A DNA stretch of 64,000 nucleotides, taken from positions 1 through 64,000 of the forward strand of contig NZ_NRRV01000016.1 in the NCBI RefSeq assembly GCF_016583825.1, given 5' to 3'. This DNA comes from Thiohalocapsa halophila (GTDB lineage: Bacteria; Pseudomonadota; Gammaproteobacteria; Chromatiales; Chromatiaceae). The translations under genes and the position numbers were made by a program. Of the stretch, positions 17,802-25,731 are shown piece after piece. Each line of letters begins with the position of its first letter. The first letter of the stretch is position 1. The notes beneath the pieces were generated by a model. It had not been told where the DNA came from. It saw only the letters and a list, made by a program, of their open reading frames with translations, and made no database searches.

Positions 17802-20135
17802 ATGCTGCCCACGGGCATCGACTACTTCACCGGCTTCTTCGGCGTGCTGCTGGCCGGGGGCGTGCCCGTGCCCATCTACCCGCCGGCGCGAGCAGAGCAG
17901 TTGGAGGATCATCTCCGCCGCCACGCCGGCATCCTCGCCAACGCTAGGGCCGTGCTGCTGCTGACGGTGCCCGCCGCGCGCATGGTCGCGCGGCTGCTGC
18001 GGGCCTGGGTGCCGTCGCTGCGGGCGGTGCTGACGCCGGCGGACCTGGCCGATGCCGCGCCCATCGCCGCGCCGGTCCCACGGCGCCCCGAGGACATCGC
18101 CTTCCTGCAATACACCTCCGGCAGCACCGGGCAACCGAAGGGCGTGGTGCTGACCCATGCCGATCTGCTGGCCAACATCCGCGCCATGTGCGAGGCCATT
18201 GCCGCGAGCCCGGACGACGTCTTCGTGAGCTGGCTGCCCCTGTACCACGACATGGGGCTCATCGGCGCCTGGCTCGGCAGCCTCTACTTCGGCGTGCCCC
18301 TGGTCTCCCTGTCACCGCTCGCCTTCCTGGCGCGGCCGCTGCGGTGGCTCCAGGCGATTCACCGCCACGGCGGCACCCTGTCGGCCGCGCCCAACTTCGC
18401 CTACGAGCTGTGCCTGAAGCGCATCCATGACGACGAGCTCAAAGGCCTGGACTTGAGCTGCTGGCGCCGCGCCCTGAACGGCGCCGAGCCCGTGAGCCCC
18501 GAGACCCTGACGCGCTTCGCCGAGCGCTTCGGCCACTGCGGGCTGAGGCGCGACGCCCTGGCGCCGGTCTATGGCCTCGCCGAGGCCGCCGTCGGCCTCA
18601 CCTTTCCGCCCGCCACCCGCGGGCCCGCCATCGACTGCATCGACCGCGAGCGCTTCGCCACGGCCGGCCGCGCGCTGCCGGTGCCCTGCGACGCTCCGGC
18701 CGCCAAGCCCGTGGTGAGCTGCGGGCGGGCGCTGCCGGGCTATCGGCTGCGCATCGTCGACGGCCAGGGCCGCGCATTACCGGAGCGCCGGGAGGGCCGA
18801 GTCTGGTTCCAGGGGCCGTCCGCCACCCAGGGCTACTTCCACAACCCCGAAGCCACCGCGAGCCTGATTCACGTGGTCGATGCCGAGCAGGGGCGCGGGC
18901 AAGGAAGTGGCCAGGAGGTCGAGCGCTGGCACGACACCGGCGACCGCGGCTACATCGCAGACGGCGAGCTGCACCTCACCGGCCGGGTCAAGGACATGAT
19001 CATCCGCGGCGGCCGCAATCTCTACCCCTACGAGCTGGAGCAGGCCATCGGCGAGCTGCCCGGCGTGCGCAAGGGCTGCGTCGTCGCCTTCGCAGCGCCC
19101 GATCCGCAGCGCGGCAGCGAGCGGCTAGTGCTGGTGGCTGAGACCCGCGAGCGCGACCCGACCAAGCGCGCCGCGCTGCAGCGCCGGGTGCGCGAGCGCG
19201 CCAGCGAGGTGCTCGGCCTGCCGCCGGAGGAGATCCTGCTCGCCCCGCCGCGGGCCATCCCCAAGACCTCCAGCGGCAAGCTCCGCCGCGGCAGCGCCCG
19301 GGAGCGCTGGGTCGCCGGCACGCTCACCGCGGGTACACCCAGGCCCGCCTGGCAGCTGCTCCGGGTGGGCGCCGCCGGCCTCCGTAACCAGGCCCTGCGC
19401 TTCGCCCGGCGGCTGCCGGACCTGGCTTTTGCGGGCTACGCCTGGTTGCTCTTCGCCCTCCTCGCACCGCCCTGCTGGCTCGGCATGGTCGCAGCACCGA
19501 CCTTGGCGATGCGGTGGTGGCTCGCGCGCACCGGCGTGAGCCTGCTGCGCCGGCTCTGCCTGGTGCCCATCGCCATGCGGGGCCGCGAGCACATTCCGCC
19601 GCCGGGCCAGCCCTTCGTGCTGGTCTCCAACCACCAGAGCTATCTGGACGTGGGCCTGCTGATCCAGGCGATAGATCCGATCCGCCACCCCGTCGTCTTC
19701 ATCGCCGCCGAGCGCCTGCGCAAGAACCCCGCCATCCGCTGGCCTATGCAGCGCCTGGACAGCCTGTTCGTCGAGCGTTTCGATCTGCTGCGCGGGGCCG
19801 ACGAGATGCGCCGCTTCCAAGCCATCCTGGCCCGCGGCCGCCCCCTCGGCTTCTTCGCCGAGGGAACCTTCCGCGCCCAGCCGGGCCTGCTCCCGTTCCG
19901 CATGGGCGCCTTCATCGCCGCCGCCGGCGCCGGTGTACCCGTGCTGCCGGTGGCCATCGCCGGCAGCCGCCCCCTCTACCCCGGCGAGACCTTCTTCCCG
20001 CACTGGGGGCGGGTCGCGGTGACCATCGGCCCACCGCTGGAGCCGGCCGGCGACGACTGGCAGGCGGCGGTGCAGCTGCGCGATGCAGCCCGGGACTTCA
20101 TCGGCGAGCACGCCGGCGAGCCGCCTGTGGGCTGA
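17802..20135 (+). CDS. Acyl-AMP ligase fused to PlsC-type acyltransferase, N-terminus truncated
   Basis: FAAL-like adenylation domain (about 1-520) followed by a 1-acylglycerol-phosphate acyltransferase domain (about 560-777). Adenylation motifs: LQYTSGSTGQPKGVVLTH, SWLPLYHDMGLIG, VYGLAEAAVG, LTGRVKDMIIRGGRNLYPYE and PKTSSGKLRR. Acyltransferase motifs: SNHQSYLDVG and FFAEGTFRAQPG. Homology begins abruptly at LTPGQRVALMLPTG around 17785, about 65 residues short of a normal ligase N-terminus, and no start precedes ATG 17802. The rest of the frame is intact. It may be a recent pseudogene, a deletion product, or an assembly collapse; activity is doubtful. Confidence 0.65.
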   Translation: MLPTGIDYFTGFFGVLLAGGVPVPIYPPARAEQLEDHLRRHAGILANARAVLLLTVPAARMVARLLRAWVPSLRAVLTPADLADAAPIAAPVPRRPEDIAFLQYTSGSTGQPKGVVLTHADLLANIRAMCEAIAASPDDVFVSWLPLYHDMGLIGAWLGSLYFGVPLVSLSPLAFLARPLRWLQAIHRHGGTLSAAPNFAYELCLKRIHDDELKGLDLSCWRRALNGAEPVSPETLTRFAERFGHCGLRRDALAPVYGLAEAAVGLTFPPATRGPAIDCIDRERFATAGRALPVPCDAPAAKPVVSCGRALPGYRLRIVDGQGRALPERREGRVWFQGPSATQGYFHNPEATASLIHVVDAEQGRGQGSGQEVERWHDTGDRGYIADGELHLTGRVKDMIIRGGRNLYPYELEQAIGELPGVRKGCVVAFAAPDPQRGSERLVLVAETRERDPTKRAALQRRVRERASEVLGLPPEEILLAPPRAIPKTSSGKLRRGSARERWVAGTLTAGTPRPAWQLLRVGAAGLRNQALRFARRLPDLAFAGYAWLLFALLAPPCWLGMVAAPTLAMRWWLARTGVSLLRRLCLVPIAMRGREHIPPPGQPFVLVSNHQSYLDVGLLIQAIDPIRHPVVFIAAERLRKNPAIRWPMQRLDSLFVERFDLLRGADEMRRFQAILARGRPLGFFAEGTFRAQPGLLPFRMGAFIAAAGAGVPVLPVAIAGSRPLYPGETFFPHWGRVAVTIGPPLEPAGDDWQAAVQLRDAARDFIGEHAGEPPVG

Positions 20136-20393
20136 CCATCGTGTCGCAATGCTCGCGCAGGAGCTTCGCAGCGTCTAACATCGCGCGCATCTTCACCATC
20201 CAGCTCATCGCGATTTAGCCGTCGCAGATTGCCCATCCATTGAAGCACGTCGCCCCCAATAGCGCACGCCGAGCTGGGCTATACTCTTCAGCGCCCAAAT
20301 AAGCGCACTCTTTGCGCGAGCTAACTCACAACGGTTACCCCAAGACCGATCATTCCGTAAACCACTCGCACACAAGATGACACGGGAGGCAGA

Positions 20394-20597
20394 GTGACTG
20401 ACGATACGATTACGCTTCAGATCAAGCATCCATGGACAATGATGCCACTAAAGAACGCTGGCGAATGGATTGATGCGATCTCACGATCCTTGCAGCCCAC
20501 AGACCCATTCTACGGGAAACAGCTCTTCGTATCTGCGTTGCATGAGCTAGAGCCACTGCTATTGGTGGATAACGATACAGACGGCACCAATCTCTAA
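20394..20597 (+). CDS. Small hypothetical protein in low-G+C patch
   Basis: Sixty-seven residues beginning with GTG, placed six bases after GGGAGG. I recognise no family; the sequence is mildly acidic, with no signal or membrane segment (MTDDTITLQIKHPW at the start, LHELEPLLLVDND near the end). Codon and base composition (near 50% G+C) differ sharply from neighbours at about 70%, suggesting acquisition. A perfect hairpin follows at 20600-20619. Confidence 0.5.
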   Translation: MTDDTITLQIKHPWTMMPLKNAGEWIDAISRSLQPTDPFYGKQLFVSALHELEPLLLVDNDTDGTNL

Positions 20598-20599
20598 GG

Positions 20600-20619
20600 C
20601 GTCGGAGTCCACTCCGACG
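20600..20619 (+). terminator. Hairpin after the small low-G+C gene
   Basis: CGTCGGAG and CTCCGACG form a perfect 8-bp stem with a 4-base loop, 3 nt after the stop codon of the preceding small gene. There is no T-tract, so termination is uncertain. Confidence 0.35.
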
Positions 20620-20797
20620 TGCTGGTTAGAGCTGTGATCAGCGCCTACTCAGGGTTTCCCCCCCTGCTCGTCTCAGGCCAGCATGGCTTGATCAAGCAGC
20701 CAGCAGCCCAGGTGGTCGGCATCGGGATGAACGCCGTCCGGTTTTTCATATTGGTGCTGATATGTATTGCAAGCGCCAAATTTCGCTCTCATAGCAG

Positions 20798-21202
20798 GTG
20801 CATACTGTGCTTCACCCAGATCAATTTCGGGTTAATGAAACCTGGATCGTCTTCAAATTGAATGACGCACCCCTCATCACTGATCGGGATGGCGACTTTA
20901 ATGCCTTAGCATTAATGGACGCGGCAAGCGGCTTTATTCTGGATAGCAGCTTTGTCCCTTCAGAGCCGAACGAATTATCCCCGGCAGAAGCCGAGAGTCT
21001 ATTGAGCAACGGCTATAGCCATAAGAAGCAGTTCCCCAAGGAGCTCATCGTCCCAGAAGAGCAGACCGCGAACAATCTGGCACTCGAGGCGGAGCGTTGG
21101 GGTATCAGCGTACGCCGTGCTCCGGATGCGCAGCTTCGCTTATTGATCTCTGACGCACGCGAAGCTTTTCAGGAGCATTTTGCCAGCGGTAGAGCTCAGT
21201 AG
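20798..21202 (+). CDS. Hypothetical protein in low-G+C patch
   Basis: A 134-residue soluble protein of unrecognised family. It starts with an antiparallel-looking segment (WIVFKLNDAPLITDRDGD) and ends with a helical part (DAREAFQEHFASG). The middle, FPKELIVPEEQTANNLALEA then RWGISVRRAP, resembles short bacterial proteins that pair a predicted strand with an alpha/beta end, but I cannot name it. The start is GTG 20798 or GTG 20807. Base composition matches the small gene upstream, so both probably arrived together. Confidence 0.5.
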   Translation: MHTVLHPDQFRVNETWIVFKLNDAPLITDRDGDFNALALMDAASGFILDSSFVPSEPNELSPAEAESLLSNGYSHKKQFPKELIVPEEQTANNLALEAERWGISVRRAPDAQLRLLISDAREAFQEHFASGRAQ

Positions 21203-21287
21203 GGGCGTTGATCGTAACTCCGACCATGCGGATACCCGCAGCCTGGAGGGTGGACTGATCTGGGCCCGGCCCACGGCGGCGTCCAGC

Positions 21288-21366
21288 GTAGGTCGGCGCT
21301 GAGCGCCAGCGAAGCCCGACATCGGCCGCGGGCGCGGCTTCATCGCCTGAACGTCGGGCCTACGCC
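21288..21366. repeat. GTAGGTCGG-type dispersed palindrome
   Basis: GTAGGTCGGCGCTGAGCGCC then GCGAAGCCCGAC forms an interrupted palindrome, followed 30 nt later by the inverse CGTCGGGCCTACGCC. It belongs to the same family as copies at 31077, 31986 and 43592. It lies downstream of the low-G+C patch and the narL stop. Confidence 0.6.
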
Positions 21367-21391
21367 GGACCCTGGCTGTTTTGACGGTCCC

Positions 21392-22057
21392 TCAGCGATC
21401 CCTATCAGCGGCATTCACCGCCCACACCGCCGCCTCCACCCGGGTCTTGAGCCCGAGCTTCTTGAGCAGATGCTTGACGTGGACCTTGACCGTGCCGACG
21501 GCGACGTCGAGCTCGCGGGCGATGAGCTTGTTGCTGAAGCCGCGGGCGATGAGGTTCAGGATCTCGCGCTCGCGCGGCGTCAGGCCCGCCTGGTCCGGAT
21601 GCAGGGGCTGGTCGGCCGGTGACTCGCGCAGGGCGCGGGCGATGAGCTCCGTCAGCTGCGGGCTGATGACCAGGCGTCCGTGCATGGCGTCCTGCAGCAG
21701 TGCCAGCATGTCCTCGGGCTCGGTGTCCTTGAGCAAATACCCGTCGGCGCCGGTGCGCAGGGCGGCCACCACGTCCGCTTCCAGGTCCGACACCGTGAGC
21801 ATGACGATGCGCGCCTCCAGGGCGTCATCGCCCCGCAGCCGGCGCAGGGTCTCGATGCCGTCCATGCCCTTCATGTTCAGATCGAGCAGGATCAGGTCCG
21901 GCGTCAGCTCCCTGGCCAGACGCAGGCCCGTAGCGCCGTCGGCGGCCTCCCCCACCAGTGTCAGCGCCGGCTCCATGTCCAGCAGGTCGGCCACGCCCTT
22001 GCGGAACAGCGGGTGGTCGTCGATGACCAGCACACGGGTGTCCAGGGCGTCGGTCAC
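21392..22057 (-). CDS. narL: NarL/NarP-type response regulator
   Basis: Two-domain regulator of 221 residues. The receiver has the acidic pair in VLVIDDHPLF, phospho-acceptor Asp in LILLDLNMKGMDG and the Lys of YLLKDTEPEDM. The C-terminal LuxR-type helix-turn-helix is LTPREREILNLIARGFSNKL through GTVKVHVKHLLKKLGL. GTG 22057 overlaps the sensor stop as GTGA. Downstream of a NarX-like sensor and next to nap, it is expected to control nitrate respiration. A single NarL-like heptamer (TACCCAT, minus strand 25227-25233) lies in front of napD but is weak evidence alone. Confidence 0.85.
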   Translation of the reverse strand: MTDALDTRVLVIDDHPLFRKGVADLLDMEPALTLVGEAADGATGLRLARELTPDLILLDLNMKGMDGIETLRRLRGDDALEARIVMLTVSDLEADVVAALRTGADGYLLKDTEPEDMLALLQDAMHGRLVISPQLTELIARALRESPADQPLHPDQAGLTPREREILNLIARGFSNKLIARELDVAVGTVKVHVKHLLKKLGLKTRVEAAVWAVNAADRDR

Positions 22058-24132
22058 GCGGGCTCTCCGGTCTTCGCAGCAGGCTGCTCGGTAGCGCCGT
22101 CGGATGCGGCCCCGGCGGACAGCGCCGGCGTGGGCTCGCCGCCACTGCTCAGCGCCCGCGGCCGAAAGCACAGCACGACGCGGGTGCCGCCGCCGGCACG
22201 GACCTGGATGTCAAGCGCACCGTCGAGGCTTTGCGCACGCTCGCGCATGATGGTGGTCCCGTGATGCAGCGCGGCGGTCCGCAGTGCCTCGGATGGCGGC
22301 GCGTGGGACGCCGGATAGCCGACGCCGTCGTCCCCGACGACGACCTGCACGCTCCCGCCGGCCTGGCCGATGATCACCCAGCAATCCCCGGCGCCGGCGT
22401 GGCGCACGACATTGGACAGGGCCTCGCGCACGATCTGCAGCACGTGCACCTCCTCGTTGGCGCCAAGCAGCCCGGGCGGCAGCCGATCCCGTAGCCGCAT
22501 GCGTAAACTCCCGCGGTGCTCGAACTCCCGCACCGTGTCCGCCAGCGCGCTGCCGAGGCCGGCGCCGTCCATGCGCAGCCGGAAGGTCGTCAACAGCTCC
22601 CGCAACTGCCGGTAGGCGCTGGCGATGCCGGTGCGCATCTCCGCCAGGATGTCCGCCGGCGTGGCCTTGGCGCGGCGCTGCCCCGTCGCGGCGGCGCCGC
22701 GCTCGCCGGGCGCTGACGGCTGGGCCGGTGTGGCAGACGCCTCTGCGGCGCGCAGCGCGGCATCTAGTCGCGCCGCCTGAATCTTGAGGTAGGAGAGCGA
22801 CTGCGCCAAGGAGTCGTGCAGCTCCCGGGCGAGGATGCTGCGCTCCTCGTGCAACACCAGCCGGCGGCTCTCGCGCATGCGCGCCCGCAGCGCCAGCGCC
22901 GTGGCCAGGTGTGCGGCGAGGGACTCCAGCAGCGGCTGCTGCCAGGACTCCAGCCGCCGCCCCGGCGACGGTAGTACCCGCAGCAAGCCCAAGCGCTGCT
23001 CGGCGTCGCCCACCGGGAGCTCCAGCAGCCGGTGCCGGCGACCCTCCGCCGTTGCCGGCGACGGTGGTCGGACGTTTGCGGCCAGCGCACCGCCGCAGAG
23101 CCGGCAATCCGCAGGGCCCAGGGTGGCGATCGCCGGTGCGCCCGCGCCGAGGGCCCCGGTACCGATGCAACCGCAATCGAGGCCTTCGGGGACATGGCGC
23201 AGGCAGAGTACCACCTCGGCGAGGCCGAGCTGGGCGCGCACGTCCAGCAGCACCCGGCGCAGCAGCTCCTCGGAGATCGGCGCCTCGTCCAGGGTGCGGC
23301 TGGTGCGATAGAGCAGCTCCAGGGAGTGGTTGGTGCGCGCCAGGTCGCGGGTCTTGGCGGCGACGCGCTCTTCCAGCTCCTCGTAGATGCGCGAGAGCCC
23401 GTCGGTCATCAGATTCATGGCCGCGCCGAGCCGGCCGAGCTCGTCGGTGCCGGTGACGCTGACCTGCGCCGAGAAGTCGCCCCGGCGCACCCGATCGGCG
23501 CAGCGCAGCAGCTCGCCGAGCGGGGTCACGACACGACGTTGGACGATCACCAGGGTCACCAGCACGGCGATGACGGTGAGCGCCAACGCGACGATCTGCA
23601 TCCAGCGCAGCAGCTCGATGCGCCGCTCGGCGCGCTCCTCCAGCACTCGCACCAGGCCGTGGATGTCTGCGACGAAGTCGTCCACCTGCGCCAGGTAGTC
23701 CGCCCGGCCCGACGCCGCCGCGGCTGCGCCGTTGGCCGCCGCGAAGCTCGCCACGGCGCGGCGCATGTCGTGGACCCAGCGCCAGCGCACCCGCTCATAG
23801 GCCAGGCGCACCGAGTCGTTGGCGGCACCCGGCAGGGCATCGGTGAGCCGATGGCTGGTGAGGCGCTGCTCGTACTCGTCCGCCAAGCGCGCCGCCCGCT
23901 GCTGGCGCTCGGCCAGGGGTACGCTGGTATCCGTCAGCGCCGTGGCGATGCGGTAGGACTGCATGCGCAGCGTGCCGGATTGGTTCACCGCCGCCGCCAT
24001 GCCACGGTTGATCTGGGCGATGACCATGGAGCCCACCATGCTGGTGACGCCGAGCCCCACCACGGCCGTCATCAACAGGCCGACGACGACGACGATGGAG
24101 CGGCGCTGGGGCACGGCAAGACTCTTGGGCAT
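22054..24132 (-). CDS. narX: NarX-type nitrate/nitrite sensor histidine kinase
   Basis: Membrane sensor of about 692 residues. After a first helix (SIVVVVGLLMTAVVGLGV), residues 48-65 (AVNQSGTLRMQSYRIATAL) match the P-box with which NarX/NarQ bind nitrate. A second helix near 200 (IVALALTVIAVLVTLVIVQ) leads to a HAMP domain and a Cys-containing central module (DCGCIGTG, DCRLCGG). The HisKA_3 box is ARELHDSLAQSLSYLKIQ and the ATPase part has VRHAGAGDCWV and VGDDGVGYPA. An Ala/Gly-rich insertion follows the H-box. ATG 24132 begins the conserved part; longer readings extend into the promoter region. Confidence 0.87.
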   Translation of the reverse strand: MPKSLAVPQRRSIVVVVGLLMTAVVGLGVTSMVGSMVIAQINRGMAAAVNQSGTLRMQSYRIATALTDTSVPLAERQQRAARLADEYEQRLTSHRLTDALPGAANDSVRLAYERVRWRWVHDMRRAVASFAAANGAAAAASGRADYLAQVDDFVADIHGLVRVLEERAERRIELLRWMQIVALALTVIAVLVTLVIVQRRVVTPLGELLRCADRVRRGDFSAQVSVTGTDELGRLGAAMNLMTDGLSRIYEELEERVAAKTRDLARTNHSLELLYRTSRTLDEAPISEELLRRVLLDVRAQLGLAEVVLCLRHVPEGLDCGCIGTGALGAGAPAIATLGPADCRLCGGALAANVRPPSPATAEGRRHRLLELPVGDAEQRLGLLRVLPSPGRRLESWQQPLLESLAAHLATALALRARMRESRRLVLHEERSILARELHDSLAQSLSYLKIQAARLDAALRAAEASATPAQPSAPGERGAAATGQRRAKATPADILAEMRTGIASAYRQLRELLTTFRLRMDGAGLGSALADTVREFEHRGSLRMRLRDRLPPGLLGANEEVHVLQIVREALSNVVRHAGAGDCWVIIGQAGGSVQVVVGDDGVGYPASHAPPSEALRTAALHHGTTIMRERAQSLDGALDIQVRAGGGTRVVLCFRPRALSSGGEPTPALSAGAASDGATEQPAAKTGEPA

Positions 24133-24484
24133 GGCGGTGGACGCCGCCTGGACGCGGACGGTGGCGAGCCAAAGCTCCGGTGACCATAGCACCGATCCGC
24201 AATCGCATCGCTGCGACCGGGCCCCGACCGCTGGAAACTGGGAGCTACCCCCAAATACCCCCGCCATACCTGCGAACCGGACACGGCTCGCCGCCCGGCC
24301 AAGAAAGCTCTTTTTGCACAGCTGCTTATGTGCTTACTCCGGCTACCACCAAGGGGGTAATCCAGGGTGTGCCGCTCGGGCTTTTGACGCCTTGCCGGCA
24401 GCGCGCGGGGGCCTAGGCTTGCGCAATATCAAGCAATCACCCGCGGATGGCGGGGTGATATCGGCGACGCCACTGAGCCTGCAC
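24133..24484. other. Divergent narX / Crp-family intergenic region
   Basis: No gene supported. Two TACCCCC strings at 24245-24260 resemble NarL heptamers in six of seven positions. TTGCG-CAAT-ATCAA (24419-24432) keeps only the right half of a Crp/Fnr box, 53 nt before the Crp-family start, and could be a weak autoregulatory site. Confidence 0.3.
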
Positions 24485-25234
24485 GTGAACACCGAAGACC
24501 GCGAGAAGACCTGCCTCGGCCTGCTGACCCAGGCGCCCGGCTTTCCCGATCTGCCTACGGAGGCCGCCCGCTTCATCGCCGGCGGCTGCCACCGCCGCAC
24601 TGCGGCCCGAGACCAGCTGCTGTACGAGAAGGGCGAGACCCTGACCGGATTCTTCGTACTGCTGGATGGCCGGGTGAAGCTCGCGGTGCTGTCGGCGGAC
24701 GGCGCGGAGCGGGTCCTGGACATCGTGCTGCCCGGGCGGACCTTCGCCGAGTCCGCGGCGCTGCTGGGCCGCCCCTGCCCGCTCTATGCCCAGGCGCTCA
24801 CCAACAGCCGGCTGCTGTTCGTCGAGCTGGCGCGGGTGCGCGAGGCCATGGAGCGCTGGCCCGCGGTCGGCTTGGCCATGCTGACGCTGGTGGCCGAGCG
24901 CAACCAGCGCCTCACCCATGACCTGGAGGCCTGTTGCCTGCACTCGGCCACGCAGCGGCTGGCCGGCTATCTGCTGCGTGAGGCAGTGACCGACGCCGAC
25001 GCGCCGGACGCCGCCACCGTCACCCTGCCGGCGGCCAAGACCGTCGTCGCCTCCAGCCTGAATCTGTCCGCGGAGACCTTCTCCCGAGAGCTGCACGGCC
25101 TGGCGCACCGCGGGCTGGTGAGCGTGGACCGCCGTCAGATCCGCATCCCTTCTCTGAAACGACTGCGTGTGCTCGCCGGGGAAGGACCGAGGGCGACAGC
25201 GCCCCTGGCGCACCGAATCGCGAGCAATGGGTAG
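24485..25234 (+). CDS. Crp/Fnr-family transcriptional regulator
   Basis: Cyclic-nucleotide-fold regulator of about 249 residues. The effector domain shows FFVLLDGRVKLAVLSADGAE and VLPGRTFAESAALLG. The recognition helix region VVASSLNLSAETFSRELHGL keeps the E..SR residues that read TTGAT half-sites in FNR-like proteins. The N-terminus has one Cys, not the three of FNR, so it is not an iron-sulfur oxygen sensor. Start is taken as GTG 24485; GTG 24455 is an alternative. It sits divergently from narXL and directly before napD, whose promoter has two matching boxes, so it is a likely nap regulator. Confidence 0.8.
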   Translation: MNTEDREKTCLGLLTQAPGFPDLPTEAARFIAGGCHRRTAARDQLLYEKGETLTGFFVLLDGRVKLAVLSADGAERVLDIVLPGRTFAESAALLGRPCPLYAQALTNSRLLFVELARVREAMERWPAVGLAMLTLVAERNQRLTHDLEACCLHSATQRLAGYLLREAVTDADAPDAATVTLPAAKTVVASSLNLSAETFSRELHGLAHRGLVSVDRRQIRIPSLKRLRVLAGEGPRATAPLAHRIASNG

Positions 25235-25276
25235 GCGCCAGGCAAGTACAACGACCAAACCGGGCATCAATGCCCA

Positions 25277-25290
25277 TTGATATTAGTCAA
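25277..25290 (+). promoter_or_regulatory. Distal Crp/Fnr-type box of the nap operon
   Basis: TTGAT-ATTA-GTCAA, the same variant as at hao and hcp. Centre about 80 nt upstream of the predicted transcript start, 39 nt from the proximal box. Confidence 0.65.
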
Positions 25291-25315
25291 GCAAGTGTAT
25301 GCCCGGCAACGAATC

Positions 25316-25358
25316 TTGAGACGGCTCAAGAACAATCGCGGCCGCATGGGCGTAGCGT
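25316..25358 (+). promoter_or_regulatory. Proximal Crp/Fnr-type box and -10 of the nap operon
   Basis: TTGAG-ACGG-CTCAA (25316-25329) is a perfect inverted repeat almost identical to the proximal hao box. A hexamer TAGCGT begins 23 nt later (25353-25358), giving a near class II layout with a start near 25364 and a leader of about 43 nt to napD. Confidence 0.6.
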
Positions 25359-25407
25359 ACGCAGCCAGCCAACGCGCCCCGCATCCACCCGAGCCCGGAG
25401 TCCGCCC

Positions 25408-25659
25408 ATGAACATCTGCAGCTGCGTGGTCCATACCCACCCGGACACCGGTGCCGAGGTGGCACCGCGGCTGGCGGCGCTGCCGGGGGTGGAGGTGCAC
25501 GCCGGTATGGAGGCGGACAAGCTGGTGGTCACCATCGAGGACGCCGGCGACAGCCTGGCCGCGGACACCCTGGGCGCCCTGACCCGGGTGCCCGGCGTCA
25601 TCAACGCCGTGCTCATCTACCACTACGGCGGTGACGACGCCGCCCACCCGGCCGCCTGA
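25408..25659 (+). CDS. napD: Periplasmic nitrate reductase chaperone NapD
   Basis: Eighty-three-residue ferredoxin-fold chaperone that binds the Tat signal of NapA before export. NICSCVVHTHPDTGAEVAPR and the C-terminal VPGVINAVLIYHY are the family landmarks. ATG 25408 is preceded by GGAG. First gene of napDAGHBC; no napE or napF is present. Confidence 0.93.
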   Translation: MNICSCVVHTHPDTGAEVAPRLAALPGVEVHAGMEADKLVVTIEDAGDSLAADTLGALTRVPGVINAVLIYHYGGDDAAHPAA

Positions 25660-25731
25660 CGGGCGACCCGCCTGGCCATCTGCGCGAACAACGCCATCAC
25701 CACTCGCGACCCCCTTCCGGAGGAGACCGCC

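Noticed and set aside
20318..20633. Integron cassette (attC-like GCTAAC/GTTAG ends) around the small gene
   Set aside because: The flanking strings are short, the imperfect pairing does not form attC simple sites, and no integrase is in the window.
25227..25233. NarL heptamer upstream of napD
   Set aside because: A single 7-bp match inside the end of the preceding gene, without the 7-2-7 partner; noted under narL only.
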